Positions 6,025 to 11,295 of a DNA stretch of 11,295 bases are shown here, one piece after another. Origin of the DNA: Tepidimonas sp. Lineage in GTDB: Bacteria; Pseudomonadota; Gammaproteobacteria; Burkholderiales; Burkholderiaceae_C. Where the stretch lies: NCBI GenBank assembly GCA_025054905.1, contig JANWZF010000273.1:1-11295 (forward strand), read 5' to 3'. A model generated the notes under the pieces. The model searched no databases. It was not told the DNA's origin and worked only from the letters and a program-made list of their open reading frames with translations. A program made the translations under genes and the position numbers. Numbering within the stretch: position 1 is the stretch's first letter; each line of letters begins with the position of its first letter.

Positions 6025-7728
6025 TCAGGTTGGGTTCGGTTCGGACGCGCTGAACCAGCCGCCGCCCAGCGCCTTGGCCAGGCGCACGTGGGCTGCGGCC
6101 AGCTGGGCCTGGGCCGCGATGCGCTCGCTGCGCACGGCCAACCAGGTGCGCTGCGCGTCCAGCAACGTGCGCAGGTCGCTCAAGCCCGCGCGGTGGCGCT
6201 GCGTGGCCTGACGCAGCGCGGACTCCGCCGCCGCCTCGGCTGCCTGCAAATGCTGCACACGGGCGCGCTCGGCGGCCACGGCCACCAGAGCATTTTCGAC
6301 GTCGCGCAGCGCCGCGAGCAAAGCGCCTTCCAACGCCGCGCGCGCCTGCTCCAGCACGGCCTGCTGCTGGCGCCGCTGCGCGGCGCGCTGCCCGCCGTCG
6401 AACCACGGCGCCACCCAAGACGCTACCAGTTGGCGCGTCAGCGCCGCGGGATCGAACAGGTCACTGACGCGCGGCGCTTGCCAGCTCAGGCTGCCGCTCA
6501 AGGTCAGGGTCGGACGCTGCGCGGCTTCGGCCTGCTGCAACCGCGCCGCAGCCGCCTGCAGCCGGGCCTGCGCCGCCGCCACATCGGGCCGCTGGGTCAA
6601 GACCTGGGCCGGGGCCGGCAGCGTCCAGCCGATGGGCGGTTGCGGGGGCTCGCGGCGCGGCTCGGCCAGCGGCTCACCCGGCGTGCGCGCAGCCAGCAGC
6701 GTCAGCGCATACTGCGCCTGGCGCTGCGCCGCACGCAACGCGGCCACGCTGGCGCGCGTCTGCTCCAGCGCCGCGCGCGCGCTGTCCAGATCCTGCTGCG
6801 TGGCCAGTCCGGCCTGCACGCGCCAGGCGGTCAGCTGCACGCTGTCGTTTTGCGCGGCCAGGCTTTGCTCGGCAGCCAGCAGCCGCTCGCGCGCGCTCCA
6901 CCAGTCGAAGTAGGCCAGCGCCACTTCGGCCGCCAGTGCCACCCGCGTCCAGGCCAGCGTGGCGGCGCTGGCGCGCAAGTCGGCTTCGCCGGCGCTGAGC
7001 GCGGCCGCTCGCCGCCCCCAGACGTCGAGCTCCCAGCTCGCATCCAGACCCGCGCTCCACACGTGGCCCGCTGCCGCCTCATTGGCCTGGCGACGGGCGC
7101 GCACGCTGGCGTCCACAGTGGGCAGCGTGGCCGCCTGTGCCGCATCGCGGGCGGCGCGGGCTTGCGCCAGCGCCGCCAGCGCCGCGCGCAGGTCGGTGTT
7201 GGCCTGCAGCGCAGCCTGCACCCAGGCCATCAGGGCTGGGTCGTCCCACCCTTCCCACCAGCGTGCCGGATCCTGCGCCGCGCCGATGGACAGCCCGCTC
7301 TCGTCGAGCTCCCAACTCGCATCCAGACCCGCGCTCCAGACGTGGCCCGCTGCCGCCTCATTGGCCTGGCGACGGGCGCGCACGCTCGCCTCCACGGTGG
7401 GCAGCGTGGCTGCCTGCGCCACATCGCGCGCGGCACGGGCTTGCGCCAGCGCCGCCAGCGCCGCGCGCAGGTCGGTGTTGGCCTGCAGCGCAGCCTGCAC
7501 CCAGGCCATCAGGGCGGGGTCGTCCCACCCTTCCCACCAGCGTGCCGGATCCTGCGCCGCGCCGATGGGCAACCCGCTCTCGTCAAGCCCCTGCCAGGCG
7601 GCTGGCACGGGACGCACCAGCTCGGCAGCCTCTGGGCGGCTGGGCGACTGGGCACAGCCTGCCAGCCAGCAGGCCCCCACCAACAGGGTCGCGCCGCACC
7701 AGCGCACGCGCGCATGCAAGGGTTTCAT
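6025..7728 (-). CDS. Outer-membrane factor lipoprotein (NodT/OprM-type, TolC-like), with duplicated N-terminal segment
   Basis: Outer-membrane exit duct for the adjacent MacA/MacB-like pump. The product is 567 residues. It begins with a lipoprotein signal: basic N-terminus, hydrophobic core and lipobox LAGC with Cys25 as the lipidation site. The two OEP repeats follow; the first ends in SWELDVWGRR, a family hallmark, and the second contains LTQRPDVAAAQARL and GLSDLRTLLDAQR. Residues 49-141 and 142-234 are near-identical 93-residue copies, differing only at P/S, V/A and E/D. Family members are usually about 450-500 residues; removing one copy gives 474, so the extra copy is an insertion into an otherwise normal protein. 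Start: the ATG at 7728 begins directly with the signal peptide and has GGGGG upstream. ATGs at 7743 and 7740 are alternatives, and the first overlaps the guanine deaminase stop as ATGA. Whether the enlarged protein folds is unknown. Confidence 0.9.
   Translation of the reverse strand: MKPLHARVRWCGATLLVGACWLAGCAQSPSRPEAAELVRPVPAAWQGLDESGLPIGAAQDPARWWEGWDDPALMAWVQAALQANTDLRAALAALAQARAARDVAQAATLPTVEASVRARRQANEAAAGHVWSAGLDASWELDESGLSIGAAQDPARWWEGWDDPALMAWVQAALQANTDLRAALAALAQARAARDAAQAATLPTVDASVRARRQANEAAAGHVWSAGLDASWELDVWGRRAAALSAGEADLRASAATLAWTRVALAAEVALAYFDWWSARERLLAAEQSLAAQNDSVQLTAWRVQAGLATQQDLDSARAALEQTRASVAALRAAQRQAQYALTLLAARTPGEPLAEPRREPPQPPIGWTLPAPAQVLTQRPDVAAAQARLQAAAARLQQAEAAQRPTLTLSGSLSWQAPRVSDLFDPAALTRQLVASWVAPWFDGGQRAAQRRQQQAVLEQARAALEGALLAALRDVENALVAVAAERARVQHLQAAEAAAESALRQATQRHRAGLSDLRTLLDAQRTWLAVRSERIAAQAQLAAAHVRLAKALGGGWFSASEPNPT
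7027..7584 (-). repeat. 279-bp in-frame tandem duplication inside the outer-membrane factor gene
   Basis: Two head-to-tail copies, 7306-7584 (N-terminal copy) and 7027-7305, period 279 bp = 93 codons. By manual alignment 13 of 279 positions differ (about 95% identity), and three of these change amino acids. Eight of the 13 fall between 7108 and 7156, while 7157-7236 is identical to its partner. The sequence CT(T/C)GACG on the coding strand occurs at the outer edge of copy 1, the internal junction and the outer edge of copy 2, consistent with origin by slippage or illegitimate recombination at a short direct repeat. Each unit covers the segment from DESGL to SWEL. By analogy with TolC/OprM this spans the first helical segment plus the first beta-hairpin of the barrel. 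Confidence 0.97.
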
Positions 7729-7739
7729 CACGGCCCCCA

Positions 7740-9098
7740 TCATGCCCGTGCTTCGTTGCGGCCCGATGGCCGCTGCGTGAAGTTGTGTGGCTGCCCGGCA
7801 ACGTGCACGTGCGCCACCGCGCGGTCGTCGGCCAGCACGATGAACGCAAACAGCCATTCGGTTAGGGACGCCGCATGGGCGCAGCGCCGCTTCAGCAGCG
7901 GCGTGGCTTCGGGGTCCAGCACGATGAAATCGGCTTCGCTGCCCACCGCCAGCGACCCGACCACGCCCGCCAGCCCTGCCGCGCGCGCCGCCCCGGCGGT
8001 GTGCTGCCACCACAAATCCTCGGGAGTCAGGCTGACCGCGGCCTTGGCCGCCCCGTCGCCGCGCACCGCCGCACGCCCCACCGTGTAAGCCGCCCGCATG
8101 GTGGCAAACGGCGAAAAGCTCATGCCCGCACCGACGTCGCTGGCCAGCCCGAGCCGCACCCCCGCCCGACGCGCCGCCGCGTAATCGAAAAAACCGCTGC
8201 CGAGAAACAGGTTGCTGGTGGGCGAGACGGCCACCGCGGCCCCGGTGGCCGCCAACCGCGCGTGGTCCACCTCGTCCAGGTAGATGCCGTGGGCGTAGAC
8301 CGCGCGCGGCCGCAGCAGGCCAAAGCGCTCGTAGACGGCCAGGTAACTGCGGTCGTGCGGGTAGAGCTCGCGCACCCAGCGCACCTCATCGACATTTTCC
8401 GCGACATGCGACTGCACCCAGACGCTGGGATGGGCGGCCGCCAACGCCCCGGCTCCCTGCAGCTGGGCATCGCTGCAGCTGGGGGCAAAGCGCGGTGTGA
8501 TCGCATAGCCGAGCCGGCGGCGGCCGTGCCAGCGCGCGATCAGCGCCTCGGTCTCCCGCAGGCTGCCTTCGGTGTCGTCGCGCACGCCATCGGGGCTGTG
8601 CCGGTCCTGCAGCACCTTGCCGGCGATCCAGCGCAGCCCACGCGCTTCGGCCTGTTCCAGCACAGCCTCCACCGAGGCGGGATGGGAGGTGGCCCACGTC
8701 AGCGCCGTGGTCACCCCCTGGCGCAACATTTCATCCAGAAAGAACGAGGCGACCTCCTGTGCATACGCCGGGTCGGCCAAGCGCGCCTCGTGCACAAACG
8801 TGTAGCGCTGCAACCACGGCAGCAGGCCCTCAGCCGGTGCGCCAATGATGTCGGTCTGCGGGTAGTGCACGTGCAGATCGATGAACCCGGGCGCGATGCA
8901 GCGCCCGCGCCAGTCGTGCACCGGCACCTGCGGCCACTGCGGCCGCAGAGCCGCGTACGGCCCGCGCGCCACCACGCGCCAGACGCCGTCGGACTGCGGC
9001 TCAGCCACCAGCAGGCCGTCGGACTCGTAGTGGACGATGGGATGATCAGCCTCGGGATCAAACGCGAGGCATGCGGCACGCCAAGCTTGCATGGCCAT
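7740..9098 (-). CDS. guaD: Guanine deaminase (amidohydrolase family, GuaD-like)
   Basis: Zinc amidohydrolase that converts guanine to xanthine and ammonia in purine breakdown or salvage; cytoplasmic. The 452-residue product is of normal size and carries the active-site set: PGFIDLHVHYPQ (His76, His78), SHVAENVDE (His231, Glu234), YAHGIYLD (His270) and SDVGAGMSFS (Asp321). TPRFAPSCSD (201-210) and SPTSNLFLGSGFF are specific to guanine deaminases and argue against related chlorohydrolases or 8-oxoguanine/cytosine deaminases. Most homologs read TDVGAG where this one reads SDVGAG, a mild change. The start is MAM; both ATGs (9098 and 9092) lack a clear Shine-Dalgarno sequence, and a GGAGG at 9121-9125 is about 22 bases away. 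The gene lies 63 bases after the metal-transporter permease, and its TGA overlaps a possible ATG of the outer-membrane-factor gene, so it probably heads or shares the efflux transcript. No xanthine dehydrogenase or other purine-catabolic gene is visible. Confidence 0.9.
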   Translation of the reverse strand: MAMQAWRAACLAFDPEADHPIVHYESDGLLVAEPQSDGVWRVVARGPYAALRPQWPQVPVHDWRGRCIAPGFIDLHVHYPQTDIIGAPAEGLLPWLQRYTFVHEARLADPAYAQEVASFFLDEMLRQGVTTALTWATSHPASVEAVLEQAEARGLRWIAGKVLQDRHSPDGVRDDTEGSLRETEALIARWHGRRRLGYAITPRFAPSCSDAQLQGAGALAAAHPSVWVQSHVAENVDEVRWVRELYPHDRSYLAVYERFGLLRPRAVYAHGIYLDEVDHARLAATGAAVAVSPTSNLFLGSGFFDYAAARRAGVRLGLASDVGAGMSFSPFATMRAAYTVGRAAVRGDGAAKAAVSLTPEDLWWQHTAGAARAAGLAGVVGSLAVGSEADFIVLDPEATPLLKRRCAHAASLTEWLFAFIVLADDRAVAHVHVAGQPHNFTQRPSGRNEARA

Positions 9099-9161
9099 TA
9101 GCTTAGCCGCTTGCGCGCGGCCTCCACGGTGCGGCAGGCCATGGCCCCGCAGCGCCCGCGC

Positions 9162-10052
9162 TCATCCTTTCAGGTGCCGTGGCGGCACGCGGCGCTGCCG
9201 CCACCAACCCAGCGGCGCCAGCACCAGCGAGGCGGCGTACCACACCCCCAGCAGCAGCACGATGGTCGGGCTGGTGGGCCACTCAGCCGCGTACGACAGC
9301 CACAGCCCCGCCAGCGCTCCCAGCGCGGCGGTCAGCACCGCCAAAGCCAGCATGGGCTGCAAGCGCCGCGCCCACAGCCGCGCGCTGGCGGCCGGCAACA
9401 CCATCAGGCCCACCGCCATCAGCGTGCCCATGGCCTGAAACGCGGCCACCAGGTTGATCACCACCAAGGCCAGAAACCCCTGATGCGCCCATGCCCCCCA
9501 GCGGCTGACGCCCCGCAGAAAGGCCGGGTCCACGCACTCCAGCACCAGCGGCCGCCACAGCAGCGCCAAGCCCGCCACGGTGGCCGCGGCCACCGCTGCC
9601 AGCAGCGCCAGGCCAGCCTCATCCAGCGCCAGCACCGAGCCAAACAGCACGTGCAGAAGGTCGACCTGGGTGCCCCGCACCGACAGGATCAGCACGCCCG
9701 CGGCCAGCGACAGCAGATAAAGCACAGCCAGCGCTGCATCCTCCCGCAGCACGGTGTGCCGCGCCAGCAGCCCGGCGCAGGCCGCCACCAGCAGTCCGCC
9801 CAGCGCTCCGCCCAACGCCAGCGCCGGCAGCCACAGCCCAGCCACCCAATACCCCAAAGCCGCCCCGGGCAAAATCGCGTGCGACATGGCGTCGCCCATC
9901 AGGCTCATGCGCCGCAGCATCAGCAGCACGCCCACCGGGGCGGCCCCCAGCGCCAGCAGCACACAGGCCAGCGCAGCGCGGCGCATGAAATCGAATTCGA
10001 GCCCGCTGGCGCTGGCCAGCAACGCCAGCCACCCGTCAAGACCGCCGTCCAT
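9162..10052 (-). CDS. Zinc/manganese-type ABC transporter permease (ABC-3 family, ZnuB-like)
   Basis: Inner-membrane channel of a divalent-metal importer, 296 residues with about eight hydrophobic segments. Family signatures are LMGDAMSHAILPGAALGY (51-68, the conserved cytoplasmic loop region), DLLHVLFGSVLALD (131-144), QAMGTLMAVGLMVLPAASA (206-224) and SPTIVLLLG (261-269). These place it with ZnuB/MntB/TroC permeases; the exact metal cannot be read from the sequence. I chose the ATG at 10052 because GGGAG lies at a good distance upstream and similarity begins soon after; the open frame continues upstream to 10202 only inside the ATPase gene. It overlaps the end of that gene by 17 bases, so the pair is co-translated. 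The Arg-rich tail (WWRQRRVPPRHLKG) is cytoplasmic. No periplasmic metal-binding protein gene is visible; it would have to be encoded elsewhere. Confidence 0.9.
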   Translation of the reverse strand: MDGGLDGWLALLASASGLEFDFMRRAALACVLLALGAAPVGVLLMLRRMSLMGDAMSHAILPGAALGYWVAGLWLPALALGGALGGLLVAACAGLLARHTVLREDAALAVLYLLSLAAGVLILSVRGTQVDLLHVLFGSVLALDEAGLALLAAVAAATVAGLALLWRPLVLECVDPAFLRGVSRWGAWAHQGFLALVVINLVAAFQAMGTLMAVGLMVLPAASARLWARRLQPMLALAVLTAALGALAGLWLSYAAEWPTSPTIVLLLGVWYAASLVLAPLGWWRQRRVPPRHLKG

Positions 10053-10824
10053 CGTCAGCTCCCGGCGCAGCCGGTTCGGGATGAGGATCGTGCCAATCGC
10101 ACAGCTCGGCACGCTCGTCGAACGCTTCCTGCAGCCGCCGCGCGCGCAGCAGGTGGGCCTCGGTGAGCACCTGGTCAGTGGGGCCATGGGCCACCAGCTC
10201 ACGCGCCAGCAGCGTGGTCAGTGGAAAGACCGCCCGCACCAAGGCCAGGTCGTGCAGCACCGCAATCACCGTGCGGCCCTGCTCGTGCCAGCGCAGCAGC
10301 ACGCACACCAGGTCTTCCAGCGTGCGGGCATCCACCCCGGTGAAGGGTTCGTCCAGCAGCACCACTGGCGCATCCTGCAGCATCAGGCGGGCAAACAGCG
10401 CGCGTTGGAACTGCCCGCCCGACAGCGTCTCCAGCGTGCGGCGCTCGAAACCCTGCAGGCCCACCGCGGCGATGGCCTCGGCCACGCGCGCGCGCTGATC
10501 GAAGCGCGGGCGCCGCCACGGCCCCAGCTCGTGCCACAGCCCCAGCCCGACCAGCTCGGCCACGGTGAGCGGAAAGCTGCGGTCGACCTCGCTGATCTGC
10601 GGCAGGTACGCCACCTGCGCTGGCTGCACCCCCTGCACGGCGCCGTGCATCGGCCGCAAGCGGCCTGCCACGCACTTCAGCAGCGTGGACTTGCCCGCGC
10701 CGTTGGGCCCCACGACAGCGGCCAGCGATCCGGCCGGCCAGCGCAGGCTGACATGGTGCACCGCGGGATGGCGCTCATAGCCTGCGGTCAGATCGTGCAG
10801 CGTGATATCGCTGGGTGCAAGCAT
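10036..10824 (-). CDS. Zinc/manganese-type ABC transporter ATP-binding protein (ZnuC-like)
   Basis: Cytoplasmic ATPase of the metal importer whose permease overlaps it downstream. The 262-residue product has Walker A GPNGAGKST (39-47), Gln76 in YLPQ, signature LSGGQFQR (134-141), Walker B VVLLDEP (154-160), FTGVDA D-loop and His191 in LHD. YLPQ..EVDRSFPLTV and LSGGQ.QR..FARL..Q....LLDEPF.GVD are typical of the ZnuC/MntB/FhuC-like metal ATPases. The start is the ATG at 10824; the longer open frame to 10935 runs back through the terminator and tRNA and is not coding. Only a weak AAGG precedes the start. The C-terminus carries Cys242, His245 and His248 in LCDWHDPHPEP, a possible metal ligand set, though unproven. 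The start lies 24 bases past the tRNA terminator's T-run, so the source of its transcript is unclear. Confidence 0.9.
   Translation of the reverse strand: MLAPSDITLHDLTAGYERHPAVHHVSLRWPAGSLAAVVGPNGAGKSTLLKCVAGRLRPMHGAVQGVQPAQVAYLPQISEVDRSFPLTVAELVGLGLWHELGPWRRPRFDQRARVAEAIAAVGLQGFERRTLETLSGGQFQRALFARLMLQDAPVVLLDEPFTGVDARTLEDLVCVLLRWHEQGRTVIAVLHDLALVRAVFPLTTLLARELVAHGPTDQVLTEAHLLRARRLQEAFDERAELCDWHDPHPEPAAPGADDGRRS
10059..10063 (-). promoter_or_regulatory. Ribosome binding site GGGAG for the metal permease gene
   Basis: GGGAG on the minus strand sits 6 bases before the ATG at 10052, inside the 3' end of the ATPase gene. It fixes the permease start and shows the two genes overlap. Confidence 0.65.
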
Positions 10825-10848
10825 CGGGCATGCCGCCTTCGCGGGCAG

Positions 10849-10877
10849 AAAAAAGGCCAGTCGCGTGCGACTGGCCT
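10849..10877 (-). terminator. Rho-independent terminator after tRNA-Arg
   Basis: On the minus strand, a perfect 11-bp inverted repeat (AGGCCAGTCGC / GCGACTGGCCT, 10854-10877) with a 2-base centre is followed at once by a run of six T (10854-10849, the first of them in the stem). It lies 9 bases after the tRNA CCA end. In the plus direction there is no T-run, so it works for minus-strand transcripts only. Confidence 0.9.
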
Positions 10878-10886
10878 GGTGTGATT

Positions 10887-10963
10887 TGGCGCGGCTGGCA
10901 GGATTCGAACCCACGACCCCTTGGTTCGTAGCCAAGTACTCTATCCAACTGAGCTACAGCCGC
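10887..10963 (-). tRNA. tRNA-Arg (anticodon ACG)
   Basis: A 77-base cloverleaf on the minus strand: acceptor GCGGCTG/CAGCCGC with discriminator G and encoded CCA, D-arm GCTC...GAGT, anticodon stem CTTGG/CCAAG around loop CTACGAA, and a T-arm with TTCGAAT loop. The anticodon ACG, whose first base is normally edited to inosine, reads CGU, CGC and CGA arginine codons. It sits between purH and the metal ABC genes, has its own -10 box, and is followed directly by a strong terminator. No duplicate of its 3' end, which would mark an integrated element, is visible in the window. Confidence 0.97.
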
Positions 10964-10978
10964 GTCGTTGAAGCCTGC

Positions 10979-10984
10979 ATTATA
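10979..10984 (-). promoter_or_regulatory. -10 box (TATAAT) of the tRNA-Arg promoter
   Basis: An exact TATAAT on the minus strand ends 15 bases before the mature tRNA 5' end, which would give a start around 10972 and a short leader for RNase P to remove. No good TTGACA-like -35 is seen at 16-18 bases spacing, where the sequence is GC-rich (around 11001-11008). Confidence 0.7.
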
Positions 10985-10988
10985 GCGC

Positions 10989-11009
10989 AAAAACAGCCCG
11001 CTTGGCCTG
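10989..11009 (-). terminator. Possible weak terminator of purH
   Basis: Minus strand CAGGCC-AAGC-GGGCTG (one internal mismatch) followed by five T, beginning 18 bases after the purH stop. It is immature as a stem but correctly placed; it directly abuts the tRNA promoter. Confidence 0.4.
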
Positions 11010-11026
11010 GCCGGCACCACCCGCTG

Positions 11027-11295
11027 TCAGTGGCGGAAATGGCGCACGCCGGTGAAGACCATCGCCACGCCGCGCTCGTCAGCGGCGGCGATCACCTCGG
11101 CATCGCGTACCGAGCCGCCGGGCTGGATGACGCAGGTCGCGCCGGCATCGACCACCACGTCCAGCCCGTCGCGAAACGGGAAGAACGCATCGCTGGCCAC
11201 CGCCGAGCCTTGCAGGCTCAGGCCCGCGGCCTGGGCCTTGATGCTGGCGATGCGGGCCGAGTCCAGCCGGCTCATCTGCCCCGCGCCCACGCCCA
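11027..11295 (-). CDS. purH: PurH C-terminus: bifunctional AICAR transformylase/IMP cyclohydrolase, partial
   Basis: The last 88 residues of PurH; the gene continues beyond the window end. PurH carries out the last two steps of IMP synthesis: formylation of AICAR with 10-formyl-tetrahydrofolate, then ring closure. The visible part belongs to the C-terminal AICAR transformylase domain and has its conserved stretches: GVGAGQMSRLDSARIA, GSAVASDAFFPFRDGLD, VIQPGGSVRD.EVI.AAD and the terminal MVFTGVRHFRH. The frame is open to the end of the window; the in-frame GTG at 11290 is an internal Val codon, not a start. It stands alone ahead of the tRNA with a weak terminator between. Confidence 0.97.
   Translation of the reverse strand, partial: GVGAGQMSRLDSARIASIKAQAAGLSLQGSAVASDAFFPFRDGLDVVVDAGATCVIQPGGSVRDAEVIAAADERGVAMVFTGVRHFRH

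Noticed and set aside
7027..7584. The repeat as a CRISPR, transposon or satellite
   Set aside because: It has two long in-frame coding copies without spacers, inverted ends or a transposase; it is an internal gene duplication.
5839..8088. A 749-codon plus-strand open frame
   Set aside because: It lies opposite the MacA and outer-membrane-factor genes. It is Arg/Gln/His/Gly-rich, lacks domain signatures and is explained by GC-rich codon bias of the real minus-strand genes.
7875..9101. A 408-codon plus-strand open frame opposite guanine deaminase
   Set aside because: Shadow frame; the minus strand carries all guanine deaminase active-site motifs over the same span.
10825..10935. N-terminal extension of the ZnuC-like ATPase to 10935
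   Set aside because: The extra 37 codons run through the tRNA-Arg gene and its terminator, and similarity to ATPases begins only at the ATG at 10824.
10887..10963. tRNA-Arg as an integration site for a genomic island
   Set aside because: No integrase and no second copy of the tRNA 3' end were found, and the neighbouring genes are ordinary in base composition.

Overview
The window reads as chromosomal DNA of a high-GC betaproteobacterium, most likely order Burkholderiales and perhaps Comamonadaceae. This rests on GC-rich codon use throughout, the PurH C-terminus and the overall family resemblances; it is inference, not a database match. There are no integrases, transposases, phage genes or CRISPR arrays.

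Layout. (1) Positions 1-2690, plus strand: a three-gene ABC importer of the nitrate/taurine/sulfonate/THI5 type. It has a periplasmic binding protein (5' end cut by the window), an ATPase and one permease, with small gaps. Its ligand cannot be assigned. (2) Positions 2768-9098, minus strand: a tightly packed set that converges on the importer. In transcription order it is guanine deaminase (guaD-like), a NodT-type outer-membrane factor lipoprotein, a MacA-like periplasmic adaptor, a MacB-type ATPase and a MacB-type permease. Junctions are ATGA overlaps, a 1-base gap or a 5-base gap, so this looks like one operon for a complete tripartite MacAB-TolC-like efflux pump headed by a purine catabolic enzyme. 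(3) Positions 9162-10824, minus strand: an ATPase and permease of a zinc/manganese-type ABC importer (ZnuC/ZnuB-like), without a binding protein in view. (4) Positions 10849-11295, minus strand: a rho-independent terminator, tRNA-Arg(ACG) with encoded CCA, its -10 box, a weaker terminator, and the 3' end of purH.

The standout observation is in the outer-membrane factor. An exact 279-bp (93-codon) in-frame tandem duplication (7027-7305 and 7306-7584) repeats the N-terminal helix plus beta-hairpin region. The two copies differ at 13 of 279 bases by manual count, and only 3 of these change an amino acid. Without the extra copy the protein would be 474 aa, normal for the family; with it the protein is 567 aa. 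This is either a real domain duplication kept under purifying selection or a chimera of two strains made in assembly.

Secondary points are the translational coupling of guanine deaminase to a drug/metabolite efflux operon, and the metal-transporter genes starting only about 25 nt after a strong tRNA terminator, with no room for a conventional promoter between them. Most other content is ordinary and conserved.
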